From Ostrinia nubilalis (taxonomy: Eukaryota > Arthropoda > Insecta > Lepidoptera > Crambidae): 64,000 nt of DNA. Of the stretch, positions 10,662 to 22,803 are shown piece after piece; position 1 is the stretch's first letter; the number at the start of each line of letters is the position of its first letter. The stretch covers positions 11,118,501-11,182,500 of the forward strand of contig NC_087118.1 in NCBI RefSeq assembly GCF_963855985.1, given 5' to 3'. The position numbers were made by a program, and so were the translations under genes. Below the pieces are notes generated by a model, which saw only the letters and a program-made list of their open reading frames with translations, did not search any database and was not told where the DNA came from.

Positions 10662-13565
10662 CTAGCTTTGGTCGCCCGCTACGCGGGCTACAAAAGCTAG
10701 ATCTGCGATGCTGGCCGCTCCGGGCTTCGCCCTACGCGGCGCTCGGCCTGCGGCCTCGCATTCGGAGCTCGGCCTTCGGCCTCGCAAAAATTACAGGGGG
10801 TGTTTATTGTCTGTCACTGTGCTCTTGTGCTTTTTTGACGCAACACAAGTTTAACTATGGTAACTCTCGGGATTTGAACCATCGCTCGGCCTTCGGCCTC
10901 GCCTTTCTGTCTGTCACTGGGCTCTAGTCCTTTTTTGACGCATTAAAAATAAATCTATGGCGACTCACAGGCTTTAAACTATCGCTCGGCCTTCGGCCTC
11001 GCCTTTTTCTACGTTAACCAAGCCCCCCTGCATACAATTTGTATGGAAAACTCAGTTCCATTTGGAAAATGGGTAACTGCTTGGCGGCCATCTTGGATTT
11101 CCAAAATTTTGCATTTTTCCCTTAATCTAGACCATTTTCCGCGCCGAACGCCATTTTTACTTTTTTTCTAACTTCACCCAATCCCGTAAAACAATTCCTT
11201 GAAACCACCCATGCCCCAAAACTTTGAGTTCCCCTAACTCCCAGTGTTGCCAGGTGATCGAGATGAAAATGGTCAAATGTCATTAGTTTGACCTATGTGC
11301 AGGAGGCGTCATCCAAATTTTTGACCGGAAGTCGTTATTTCCATTTTTTAAATTTTTGGACCAAATCTCCCAAAGCATGGCAACACTGGAAATTTTTGGT
11401 TTTTCAATCGATACTCCTTGACAAACTACGTAATCGCCCCATACAACTCGACTTTCCCAAATGTTGCCAACTGCCCGAAAAATGCATTTGAAAAATCAGA
11501 AATCTGAAACTTTTTACAAAATGGCCGCCCGCTCAGCCGCCATCTTGATTTTCCATGATTTCGGATTTTTCCCATAATCTGGGTCGTATAACCGACCAAA
11601 CCCCATTTTCAGATTTTCCCTGCCATGTCTCCTTCTGTCCGTCCTTAACTTTAAAGACACCCATGTCGAAAAAAATACTTTTCCCCGTAGCTCCCAGTGT
11701 TGCCAGGTGATCGAGATGAAAATGGTCAAATGTCATTTGCACGACCCCTTTGCAGGAGGCGTCATCCAAATTTTTGACCGGAAGTCGTTATTTCTACTTT
11801 CGACATTTTTGGACCAAATCTCCCAAAGTGTGGCAACACTGGAGAAATTTCTTCACCCAAGCGAAACCTCTCGACAGGACACACAACCGCCTCATACAAC
11901 TCGACTTTCCAAAGTGTTGCCAACTACTCGAAAAATGAATTCCAAAATTTGGAAATTTTCAACTTTTCACAAAATGGCCGCCCATGCCGCCGCCATCTTG
12001 ATTTTTTGACATTTCGGATTTTTCCCATAATCTGGGTCGTATATGCGACCAAACGTCATTTTTATTTTTTTTCTGCCATAATTCTTTCTGTCTGTCACTA
12101 ACTTTAAAGACACCGACACAAGAAAATTCCCAAATGTTGCCAACTACCCGAAAAACGCATTTGAAAAATCGAAAATCTGAAACTTTTTACAAAATGGCCG
12201 CCAACTCAGCCGCCATCTTGATTTTCTGACATTTCGGATTTTTCCCATAATCTGGGTCGTATAACCGACCAAACCACATTTTTGGATTTTTTCTGCCATA
12301 TCTCCTTCTGTCCGTCCTTAACTTTAAAGACACCCATGTCGAAAAAAATACTTTTCCCCGTAACTCCCAGTGTTGCCAGGTGATCGAGATGACAATGGTC
12401 AAATGTCATTTGTACGACCCTTTTGCAGGAGGCGTCATCCAAATTTTTGACCGGAAGTCGTTATTTCTACTTTCGACATTTTTGGACCAAATCTCCTAAG
12501 GTATGGCAACACTGGAGAAATTTCTTCACCCAAGCAAAACCTTTCGACAGGACACACAACCGCCTCATACAACTCGACTTTCCAAAATGTTGCCATGTAC
12601 TCGAAAAATGAATTCCAAAATTTCGAAATTTTCAACTTTTCACAAAATGGCCGCCCGCTCAGCCGCCATCTTGATTTTCTGACATTTCGGATTTTTCCCA
12701 TAATCTGGGTCGTATATCCGACCAAACGTCATTTTTATTTTTTTTCTGCCACAATTCTTTCTGTCTGTCACTAACTTTAAAGTCACCCATGTCGCAAAAA
12801 AAACTTTTCCCCATAACTTTCAGTGTTGCCAGACTTTTTTCATAAAAATGGTGAAATGTCATTCATGTCCCCAAACGTCACCAGACTGCATTCCAAGTTT
12901 ATGGAATTTTTGGAAATTTCCATTTTCTACTATCCGGGGCCGTGGTGGAAAATTTTCTTCCAAAATGGTAGTTTTTTCCGATTCATGGCAACACTCGAAT
13001 AACAGACCAACAATCGCCCGGAACATTGTACCCCACTCCGGTGTCGCCATCTGCCGGAAAATTGCTACCAAAGCTTGGGAATTTTTTGATCGCAACAAAA
13101 TGGCCGACGGTTCAGCCGCCATCTTGTTTTTCGATAATCTGTGAATAGGGCTCTTAAGAAGACTATACATGTCACAAAAACTCAAAAGAAATTTTCAAAA
13201 ACAATTGCGCATCTCGGAATGACACCTCCCTAAAAACACCCCGAAATCGCGTTTTCAATCCAAGATGGCGGCGCGGCCATTTTGTTTTTCCGTTTTTTTC
13301 TCACATTTTTGAACACACCTTGGCAACCCCAACAAACCACCAAAAAAGAAAAAATTCAGGACCGAAAACAAAAAAGTTTGTGTTTCAAAAAGTGCCGCCA
13401 TTTTGTTTTTTGGTTCAAAAAATGTAATAAAGCTGGCAGTCGAAAAATCTAGTTAAAAACAAACACCAACAATTTTACCCCCCTCCCCTCTAAATACCCC
13501 AAAAATACCCCTGATCAGTGAGTCAGTCAGTGAGTAGGAATCGAGCTTTATATAATATAGATAGA
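10662..13565 (-). mobile_element. Non-autonomous Helitron, array unit 2 (longest)
   Basis: Same family and orientation as unit 1. Its CTAG end at 10665-10662 directly abuts the TCTA-rich start of unit 1 with no host sequence between. It is about 680 bp longer than units 1 and 3 because the internal block with ACAAAATGGCCGCC is present in additional, partly truncated copies (near 11519, 11972, 12191 and 12645). Confidence 0.75.
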
Positions 13566-15820
13566 CTAGCTTTGGTCGCCCGCTACGCGGGCTACAAAAG
13601 CTAGATCTGCGATGCTGGCCGCTCCGGGCTTCGCCCTACGCGGCGCTCGGCCTGCGGCCTCGCATTCGGAGCTCGGCCTTCGGCCTCGCAAAAATTACAG
13701 GGGGTGTTTATTGTCTGTCACTGTGCTCTTGTGCTTTTTTGACGCAACACAAGTAAATCTATGGCGACTGTGGGGATTTGAACCATCGCTCGGCCTTCGG
13801 CCTCGCCTTTCTGTCTGTCACTGGGCTCTAGTCCTTTTTTGACGCATTAAAAATAAATCTATGGCGACTCACAGGCTTTAAACTATCGCTCGGCCTTCGG
13901 CCTCGCCTTTTTCTACGTTAGCTAAGCCCCCCTGCATACAATTTGTATGGAGAATTTAGTTCCTTGAGGAAAACGGGTGAACGCTTGGCGGCCATCTTGG
14001 ATTTCCAAAATTTTGCATTTTTGCCTTAATCTGGACCATTTTCCGCGCCGAACCCCATTTTTACTTTTTTTCTAACTTCACCCAATCCCGAATTCATTTG
14101 TTTCTACAATTCCTTATTCCTCCGTTGTCCCAAAACTTTGAGTTTCCCTAACTCCCAGTGTTGCCAGGTGATCGAGTTGAAAATGGTCAAATGTCATTAG
14201 TTTGACCTATTTGCAGGAGGCGTCATCCAAATTTTTGACCGGAAGTCGTTATTTCCATTTTTTACATTTTTGGACCAAAACTCTCAAAGTATGGCAACAC
14301 TGGAAATTTTTGTTTTCCCAAACGATACTCCTTGACAAACTACGTAATCGCCCCATACAACCCGACTTTCCCAAATGTTGCCAACTGCCCGAAAAATGCA
14401 TTTGAAAAATCGAAAATCTGAAACTTTTTACAAAATGGCCGCCCGCTCAGCCGCCATCTTGATTTTCCATGATTTCGGATTTTTCCCATAGTCTGGGTCG
14501 TATAACCGACCAAACCCCATTTTAAGATTTTCCCTGCTATATCTCCTTCTGTCCGTCCTTAACTTTAAAGACACCCATGTCAAAAAAAATACTTTTCCGC
14601 GTAGCTCCCAGTGTTGCCAGGTGATCGAGATGAAAATGGTCAAATGTCATTAGTACAACCCTTTTGCAGGAGGCGTCATCAAAATTTTCGACCGGAAGTC
14701 GTTATTTCTACTTTCGACATTTTTGGACCAAATCTCCCAAAGTGTGGCAACACTGGAGAAATTTCTTAACCCAAGCGAAACCTCTCATCAAGACACACAA
14801 CCGCCTCATACAACTCGACTTTCCAAAGTGTTGCCATGTACTCGAAAAATGAATTCCAAAATTTCGAAATTTTCAACTTTTTACAAAATGGCCGCCCACG
14901 CCGCCGCCATCTTGATTTTTTGACATTTCGGATTTTTCCCATAATCTGGGTCGTATATCCGACCAAACGTCATTTTTATTTTTTTTCTGCCATGACTCCT
15001 TCTATCCGTCACTAACTTTAAAGTCAGACATGTCGTGAAAATTTGTTTTCCCCATAACTTTCAGTGTTGCCAGACTTTTTTCATAAAAATGGTGAAATGT
15101 CATTCGGGTCCCCAAATGTCACCAGACTGCATACCAAGTTTTTGGAATTTCTGGAAATTTCCATTTTCTACTATCCGGGGCCGTGGTGGAAAATTTTCTT
15201 CCAAAATGGTAGTTTTTTCCGATTCATGGCAACACTCGAATAACAGACCAACAATCGCCCGGAACATTGTACCCCACTCCGATGTCGCCATCTACCGGAA
15301 AATTGCTGTCAAACTTTGACAATTTTTATGCTCGCAACAAAATGGCCGACGGCTCAGCCGCCATCTTGTTTTTTGATAATCTGTAAATGTGGTCTTGAAG
15401 CAGACTATAAAAGTCACAAAAACTCAAAAGAAAATTTCAAAAACAATGGCGCATCTCGGAATGACACCTCCCCAAAAACACCCCTGAAAACGCGTTTTCA
15501 ATCCAAGATGGCGGCGCGGCCATTTTGTTTTTCCATTTTTTTCTCACATTTTTGAACACACCTTGGCAACCCAAACAAACCACCAAAAAAGAAAAAATTC
15601 AGGACCAGAGACAAAAAAGTTGGTATTTCAAAAAGTGCCGCCATTTTGTTTTTTGGTTCAAAAAATCTAGTAAAGCTGGCAGTCGAAAAATCTAGTTTAA
15701 AACAAACACCAAAAATTTTACCCCTCTCCCCTCTAAATACCCCAAAAATACCCCTGATCAGTCAGTGAGTCAGTCAGTGAGTAGGAATCGAGCTTTATAT
15801 AATATAGATAGATAGATAGA
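13566..15820 (-). mobile_element. Non-autonomous Helitron, array unit 3
   Basis: Complete unit with the same TC start (near 15808) and hairpin plus CTAG end (13569-13566). It differs from units 1 and 2 at scattered positions, for example in the subterminal region near 13750 and 14100, so it is an older or separately diverged copy. The junction with unit 2 is again seamless. Confidence 0.75.
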
Positions 15821-15871
15821 CTAGCTTTGGTCGCCCGCTACGCGGGCTACAAAAGCTAGATCTGCGATAGA
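15821..15871 (-). mobile_element. 51-bp Helitron terminal stub within the array
   Basis: This is a second copy of only the last 47-48 bp of the Helitron 3' end (GC hairpin and CTAG), sitting between units 3 and 4. Its inner edge is again GA followed by TAGA, the same kind of junction as full units. It looks like a minimal terminal unit trapped by a rolling-circle or template-switch event. Confidence 0.7.
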
Positions 15872-16215
15872 CTAGCTTTGGTCGCCCGCTACGCGGGCTA
15901 CAAAAGCTAGATCTGCGATGCTGGCCGCTCCGGGCTTCGCCCTACGCGGCGCTCGGCCTGCGGCCTCGCATTCGGAGCTCGGCCTTCGGCCTCGCAAAAA
16001 TTACAGGGGGCGTTTATCGTTCGTGGCAAGGCTCTTTTGCTTTTTTGACGCAACACAAGTAAATCTATGGCGACTGTCGGGATTTGAACTATGGCTCGGC
16101 CTTCGGCCTCGCCTTTCTGTCTGTCACTGGGCTCTAGTCCTTTTTTGACGCATTAAAAATTAACCTATGGCGACTCTCGGGCTTGTAACTATCGCTCGGC
16201 CTTCGGCCTCGCCTT
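15872..16215 (-). mobile_element. Truncated Helitron, array unit 4
   Basis: Contains the 3' end (hairpin, CTAG) and the GC-rich subterminal hairpins, then breaks off at about 16215 after the last GCTCGGCCTTCGGCCTCGC copy. The 5' part is missing. It marks the right edge of the Helitron array. Confidence 0.75.
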
Positions 16216-16461
16216 TATTTTAGGTTATATGCTTGATTCAATTAGCTTATCTACCTTAGTTATTTGTTGGCTATATATTACGGAAGTAGGTACCTATGAG
16301 ATTCTCCTAACAAATTACAAATTATTTTATAATAATCAACTCTATTGTAAAATCTTATGCATTCATAATAATAAAAGTAATAGCTAGTGTACCTACTTGT
16401 TTATTATTTTTATTGTCGTTAAGAATGAATGTAGTCTATCATGATAATGTGCTGAAATTAC

Positions 16462-16565
16462 AGAATGCTTTAGAAATAATACCGACAGGAGGCGCATCGT
16501 AGCGCTATCATCATTGATTACTATTTAACAATGCGCCACCTATCGATTTTATTTCCAAGCATTCT
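16462..16565. repeat. Imperfect inverted repeat, MITE-like
   Basis: AGAATGCTT and GGCGCAT on the left (16462-16496) face ATGCGCC and AAGCATTCT on the right (16531-16565), with about 85 percent pairing over 35 bp and a 34-bp centre. No target duplication was identified. Confidence 0.5.
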
Positions 16566-16695
16566 CTAGTTACCGTTGTTAATGGAGTGCTATGTTACAT
16601 GAAAGTTTGAGTGCAGTTTAGTTTAGTCATATTATTAAAATTTAATCATCTTATGTTGTACCTAAATGAAAGCTGTTTAGGAAACAGATATCAAA

Positions 16696-16778
16696 GATAT
16701 TAAGCCTGTGTGCGAGATAGTTAAGTCTGTGTGTTAGATATTTAAATCTGTGTGCGAGACAGTTAAGCCTGTGTGTGA
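16696..16778. repeat. 21-bp minisatellite, four units
   Basis: Four tandem units of 20-21 bp with the pattern GATA.TTAAG.CTGTGTG.GA. Units 1 and 4 share AAGCCTGTGTG, while units 2 and 3 have variants. The rest of 16216-17294 is AT-rich without a gene. Confidence 0.8.
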
Positions 16779-17294
16779 TTATAACTCAACCTACATTGTG
16801 TTTATTAATTAATTAATGAATAAAAAACAAAAAATTGCTTCAAATAGTATATTTATAACGATTAAACAATTAATCTACAACTTTTGAAAGCATACATTTG
16901 ACTGTAATATTACTATGTCTCTGTAAAGGAGCAATCTACTTTCGTAATTGATCTATCATTTAGTACATTAAATAAAAAGACAAAAGCTTATAAGTGAAAA
17001 AAGTGCTACATGTAGCTTCAGTGCTGACAGTCGGATTTAAAAATCTAAGTTATCTAGAATGACTGGATCAAGCTACGATTTTAATATAAGCGAAAAATAT
17101 TAAATTCCAATGATAGTGAAATTCGAGTAGTTTTACTTAGCTAAGACATGTTTAATTCCAAAATATTATGTAATCATAATAATCATCATTTCAAGTGCAA
17201 TATTTATAATATGAATGCAAATTGACATTGGCTAAATGATTATGTTACATTTTCCTATACAAATGAAAATATAAAAAATAATCTGGATCAGAGA

Positions 17295-17432
17295 TGGAAT
17301 TGTGTAAAGCAATCGTAATCATTTGACAGTTCATAACGTACGATAAAATCAGTTAAAGCGTTTGACAGAATTATCGTACGTTATGTTACGTACGTAACTG
17401 TCAAATGATAACGATTGCTTTACACAATTCCA
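17295..17432. mobile_element. 138-bp MITE with long inverted ends
   Basis: TGGAATTGTGTAAAGCAATC at the left is matched exactly by its reverse complement at the right end. Pairing continues inward (ATCATTTGACAGTT, ACGTACGATAA) with small gaps. The compact size and near-full hairpin mark a MITE. No transposase-bearing partner occurs in the window. Confidence 0.8.
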
Positions 17433-17773
17433 CCTCAGTTTAAAAAAAAAACTTATGGGCTGATATCTCAATCGTCGTAGAACTTTTAACAGAAGAATAG
17501 TATGAGATATGTCAAAATGTTTATTCTTCAGCAGATAGGTATTCAACGATTAAAAAATCAGTCCCAAGTCACCTACATATCCGAGTAGCTGGCATTTTAT
17601 GTTCACTAAATTAATATTAGAAAATGAAAAATAAAGAAAAAAAATCAAAAGAGCCATGATGAGGTTCAGCATAGGCTGCTACAAGTCTTGGGTTATGGTA
17701 TTATTACTGATCAGTAAACAATATTAATTTGAATAAAAGTGCATAACTACTATGTTTTAATCTGTAAATATCT

Positions 17774-17921
17774 CTAATTATTATTTTCTTGCTTCCTCTG
17801 TAGAACGTCAAGCATCTTCAAATCAGTGTTCATCGATAGTTGACTGCTGTCCTCAATCCAATACCGGAACTGCAACTGAGATTTCAAGTCCAATGTCGAT
17901 AATTCCATGATACTGATGAAC
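17774..17921 (-). CDS. Candidate last coding exon of an unidentified host gene
   Basis: On the minus strand a good splice acceptor (TTTTTATTTCCAG) is followed by a 48-codon open stretch and a TAG at 17776-17774. The peptide starts FISIMELSTLDLKSQLQFR and ends LQRKQENNN; I do not recognise it. The exon would enter in phase 2 (one base completes the previous codon). An AATAAA on the minus strand at about 17524-17519 could be its poly(A) signal. It stands out because it is not part of any repeat I can see. It could be the far end of the gene whose first coding exon lies at 46851-46906, but that exon leaves in phase 1, so another exon is needed. It may equally be a chance frame. Confidence 0.35.
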
Positions 17922-18256
17922 CTGGAAATAAAAAGACAGTTGTAATTATTTCGTTTTAATGATTTCATTCTCTTATATTTTATTCGCAAAAAAGGACTAT
18001 AGGTAATTAAGAAATGACAACATAGAGGTGAGTGGATGCGTGGTAGTAATATCACATAATACCTAATTATTAGTTAAAGTGACATCTAAATAAAATGCGG
18101 CAGGCATTTATTGTGTGACATTTGCGTTTAAAATAAGATTTCAAATTATGCATAGAATTAATTTTATAAGAGTAATATTGAACATGTCTCGGAAATGGAT
18201 TTGCAATAATATACAATAGGGATGATGACTGGGTAATGAAATCAAAATTATATTTA

Positions 18257-18479
18257 GTCCGTCAGACAGATAATTAGAAAATATTAGACTTATATTTTTT
18301 TTTCTATAATCGAATAATTATAGTATTAAATTGAGTTGAAATGTCGCGTGTCATCATTTTTGAGTAAAAATTCTACTCAAGCGTGACCATTTCAACTCGA
18401 TGTAGCTCTGTTATTATTTAATTATAAAAGAACATAAAAATTATGAGTCTAATATTTACTAATTATCTGTCTGACGGAC
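18257..18479. mobile_element. 223-bp MITE with inverted ends
   Basis: GTCCGTCAGACAGATAATTA at the left end is matched exactly by its reverse complement at the right end, and pairing continues into AATATTAGAC. The interior is AT-rich, with a second smaller inverted pair (GAGTTGAAATG, CATTTCAACTC). No coding capacity. Confidence 0.8.
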
Positions 18480-19427
18480 AAATAATTGAAATTTTGTCAT
18501 CTAGCCTATTACTTATCTCATATTTCTTGGTCGTTTAGCGTAATAATGTTAGGTACACTTACTTGTCGTGTCGTGAACTACTATTTGCGTCTTGCGTTTA
18601 TGTTTTGCTTTCTTTTCTTTCTTTATTCTTAGCCTTCTTGCTTCGTAGAGTAATATTTTACGCATTGAGACAGTAATTTCTTCTTGGCGATATCACTCCT
18701 CCTTCCTTGTGAGATGTGATCAATTCTATTTTATTCATGGCGTTTTACCTGTTGGTTAAATTTTGTTAAAAGTATTTTTTATAAAAAAAATGCCTTTAAA
18801 CAAAGGTAGTAGGCGCGCGTGAACACCTGCCAGTAGAGAGGTTATATGACCTAACGACAGTTGGTGAAAAGAAAAAAGAACACTGGCTGAGTACTCCAAA
18901 GATATGCCCAAGCTTAATGTTTATGGTATCTTAACACTTACTATTGATTATTGCGATTGAGTTGTAAAATTGTTTTACTTACATAATCAGAAAAAGGTCG
19001 TGTGGTGCATTGTCAGACTCCGGTTCAGTTCAGTATGAAGTAGCGAAACGTAGGTAGCTAAGTATTATATTACATTTTAATTTTTATTATTTCTTCTAGT
19101 CTATACCTGAAATAGATGGCATATTAATATTATTAATAATGAAATGTAATAAGACAATTATAATTGTATAATTTATATAAATATAAATCTGAAGATTGAA
19201 GTTGCGTTTACCTTAATTAGTAGTTAGTTCTTTTTATGTTTATGAATTCTTCAAATTTGCATTATTTTGTCAGGGCTGCGTTATTAATGCTTCATCTTGA
19301 GGAACTTGACTTGCGAGTAGATGTGGTGAGCACCATCGTAGCAATTTTAACTTTTGCATCACTCAAGTTTCTCTTTTGGCTTCTATACCTGAAATAATTA
19401 ATGTAAAATATGTAGTACAGATTAAAA
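18480..19427. other. AT-rich stretch, no firm feature
   Basis: The sequence TATTTCAGGTATAGA occurs twice on the minus strand (near 19110 and 19390), each looking like a splice acceptor. The frame after the second is open for about 31 codons before a stop. This is too weak to call an exon. Confidence 0.3.
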
Positions 19428-19614
19428 TACTAATACATATTAGAAATGCGAAAATTTGGATGTCTGTTACTTTTTCACGCAAAAACTACTGAACGGATTT
19501 TGACGAAACTTTACAGTATTATTGTTTATAACCCAGAATAACACTTAGGCTATAATTTATGACGATCTGTGACAAACAAAATTTCACGCCGGTGAAGCCG
19601 TGGGCAAAAGCTAG
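19428..19614 (+). mobile_element. Short non-autonomous Helitron
   Basis: The element starts near ACTAATACATATTAGAAATG, a decayed form of the usual lepidopteran Helitron start, and runs through CAAAAACTACTGAACGGATT. It ends GCCGTGGGCAAAAG, CTAG (19611-19614), then host T. This is a widespread short Helitron type in butterflies and moths, recognised from memory. No coding capacity. Confidence 0.7.
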
Positions 19615-20019
19615 TCTTTTTATAAATTAAATAATAATTTTATTAATATTTTTAATACTTACTCTTAGTATCTTTTGAGTGAACGAGTGACAGTCATCTT
19701 GATGTCTAATTGAGTATCTTATCCAGATAAGATATAAACAGTGATATTACTAATAAATCGTTTGTCATCTGTAATATAAAACATATTAAAATTAGATTTA
19801 TATTTGGCTATGCATTGTTAGAGTTTACATCGATGTATAATTAGAGACACATCAAAGCATTGCACGGCTCATCTGTGTTTTGTGTGAATGAGATGTTTCC
19901 ACATTTATAAACAAGTTAGCTGCCACACACTGCCAGCCTGGTTAGTCCATCTGCAAGCTCTATAACATGACATACAATGTTAGTAAAAGACAGCCATAAA
20001 TATTAGTTAAAGCCAGAGC

Positions 20020-20125
20020 CTCGTCAGTAAGACAGCAGGGAGCACCGCAGCGGAGCGTCTCACTCTCGCGGTGAGCCACGCCGCTGCCGCCAACAGCCGG
20101 CTGTTGGCGCGAGCAGGTGAGGTTG
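20020..20125 (+). other. GC-rich island, possible untranslated first exon
   Basis: A sharp GC-rich patch in AT-rich surroundings contains an exact 20-base palindrome (GCCAACAGCCGGCTGTTGGC) and ends at GAGCAG followed by GTGAGG, a good plus-strand splice donor. CGTCAGTAAG near its start could be an initiator. There is no supporting coding sequence. The rest of 19615-20455 shows nothing. Confidence 0.2.
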
Positions 20126-20455
20126 GCACATGGGATAGTACCATAACATTAATTTGATCTTATAATTAATTAAAGGCAAGCCAATGGTTAGTAAGATTAG
20201 TTTTGTTATGCACTCTCCCTTCTACTCCCCATCTACCTACATGAAATGTATAACATTAAAAACTGATTTTAATCATTCGCGTCCCACCCATTATAACTAA
20301 ACGTCAAGCAGTGAGTACATAATGTAACTCATTCATAAATATCGCGTCAAGACATACCTAGACACATAGAAAGACACGGGTCTTTCTATTTTAAATAAAA
20401 ACCATTTCATGTAGTTAGATCGCCCTACTGGGCGAATTCGATCTTCTAGCTACAA

Positions 20456-21125
20456 TTAGTTAGCAAATAAATAATATGAATATGAATGAATTCTAAGCCA
20501 AAGCAGCGCAAGCATTTTAAAGCAGCAAGCAATTGCAAAGCAGCTACTGAAATGAATCCAAAATTTGATAGATTTGCCCGGGTAAGCCGATATTGTATAT
20601 GATGAGTGTTTACGTGTGCAGTAATGTAAGAGAAGATGGGAAAGCAAAGTGAAATGGAATATGAAAAATATCACCCCATTACTGTAAGAGTGGTATATCG
20701 GAATATAACGTAATCACTTTGGAATCACCATGACATTAGCGCCTGATTCGGAACAGGAGCCTCCTCAGCCAACCAAACGAAGGAAGAGAGAATGATACCG
20801 CTGACTGAACGAACTGATTGACAGGGGAAGACTGTTAGGACGACACCCCCAGCCTGCAGGGGACGTCACTGATCCACGTGGGTGACACAGGCAGACGCCT
20901 CAGAGAGGGTGACGCCAACGAAGCGAAGAGTGTGAAGGCGACAGCCAACACAGCACGAGCATAAAGTTGAAGAGGTCGAGCGGAGGGAAGATGCAGGGTT
21001 AACGAATCAGGGCAGAGAAAATAACCGGTCGATAATGTCCCGGGTGTCAATCAAACACCTCAGCGTCGACGGAATATCAGGGTGTCCAGGTACAAGTACG
21101 AGTATGTCAATATAACAAACAACAC
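20456..21125 (-). repeat. Unclassified dispersed repeat, copy A
   Basis: The reverse complement of this segment aligns over its whole length with 37005-37625. Shared landmarks include ATACTCGTACTTGTACCT, ATTCCGTCGACGCTGAGG, CACACTCTTCGCTTCG and AAATTTTG.ATTCAT. The central part is GC-rich. It could be an LTR or a non-coding transposon body; there are no diagnostic ends, and the short frames inside differ between copies, so it is probably not coding. Confidence 0.65.
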
Positions 21126-22259
21126 GTGGTTCAGAAAGCAATGAGCAATGGATGTGTTCAAATGTAGTTAGTTAATGCCGTCATAAGCGAAACTGAACGA
21201 AATTGTTCTCACCAGCATAATAAGGATCGTCGTATAATTGTCATTTTGTAAAATTAATAATGTAACTGTCGCCTTTTTTCGCATTTCTTAAATAAACATT
21301 GCAAATACATCATAGGTCTCACTAAAAAACAGGTACTTTTAAAGGTATATAAAGTGTTATAAACGGTTACAAAAACAAAGTCAAAATTTATTTACTTGTA
21401 ATTTTAAATAGTACTTAAATATTAATTAACAAGAATAAACATTCTAAAAAATAGCAAGTTACACTTAAAACATAACGTTACTTATTTATTTCAAGAATAC
21501 TCAAATTTTAACAACTTTTAGTTATTGTTAATTTTATGAAATTGATCAAGTAGCAATTCCTGGCAAAGAAAGAAAATGTCACGTCCATTATGAAAACCCT
21601 CTCAACAATAAAATTACCTCATGCATGATAGCAACAACAAACTTGTAAATAAAAGGAGTAACTTTAATATTAAGAAAGTGAAAGAATAATGGTAATAAAA
21701 TAACAATACCATAAGAAAATTCTAAACTGAAAATATAGTAAACATTCGGTACAAAAGAAGTGAAAACCCAAATAAAAACAAACGGTGTAGTCGATATCCA
21801 ATGCTCACTTGTCTTCAGCAAGACAAGCGATAGGATGTTTTAACACCTACGACCTACAGTGCTCGAGATCCGTCGCACATCTATCTCATCAACGAGAGAA
21901 GAAGGAGGAAAATATTGAACAGAGTAGTTGAAACTGATAAATTATTAATTTTAACTTCAAAGACATGAGGTAATTAGGATAATATTTAGCGAGGGAACAG
22001 ACAGCAGTTCTCAAAATGAGACCCATTTTTATCACAATTTCATTGTTAGGTTAAAATGGACGAACATAAAATATGTACCTACGTAGGACATTAAAAACAG
22101 TGCACCCAAAACAAAATTCTTATTGTTTAAATAAATGAAATTATTAAAAAGTACTATTCTGTAATATGTGAATAAGCTAACAAACATAACAAACTGAATT
22201 ACAATAAAAACATTATAGGTAGGTGGTAGTCAATATTCATTATTAATTTATAGTTAATA
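21126..22259. other. AT-rich stretch, nothing recognised
   Basis: No coding frame with family resemblance, no inverted ends and no RNA gene signature were found here. Confidence 0.4.
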
Positions 22260-22746
22260 CTAGCGGCCGCCCGCGACTTCGTGCGCGTGGATCTCGTTTT
22301 ACCCCCCCTTCATCTATCTTACGCGGTTCAGATTTTTTCATACAAATGTTTTTTCCCGCTAACTCCCGTTCCCGTGAGATTTTTGCAATATCCTGTTGTA
22401 ACTAAGCTTTAAGTTTACTAAGGTACCTGCATGCCAAATTTCAAGAGTCTATCTTACGCGGTTTAGATTTTTTCATACAAATGTTTTTTCCCGCTAACTC
22501 CCGTTCCCGTGGGAATTTTGCAATATCCTGTTGCAACTAAGCTTTAAGTTTACTAAGGTACCTGCATGCCAAATTTCAAGCGTCTAACTTAAGCGGTTTA
22601 GATTTTTCGTACAAAAGGATTTTCCCGCTAATTCCCGTTCCCGTGGGAATTCCTAAGTATCCTATAACCTGCCCAGGAGTATGAAGAATAATTGTACCAA
22701 GTTTCGTTAAAATCCGTCAAGTGGTTTTTGTTTCTATAAGGAACAT

Positions 22747-22803
<57 letters not shown>

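Noticed and set aside
9065..15555. Many 60-110 codon frames in the Helitron array, such as those with KFLTGSRYF or WQHW
   Set aside because: They recur because the DNA recurs, occur on both strands over the same bases, use non-ATG starts in places and have no Rep or helicase features. Treated as chance frames in non-coding repeats.
19090..19400. Alternative last exons at the duplicated TATTTCAGGTATAGA acceptors
   Set aside because: Frames are short and the peptides unconvincing; kept only as a note.
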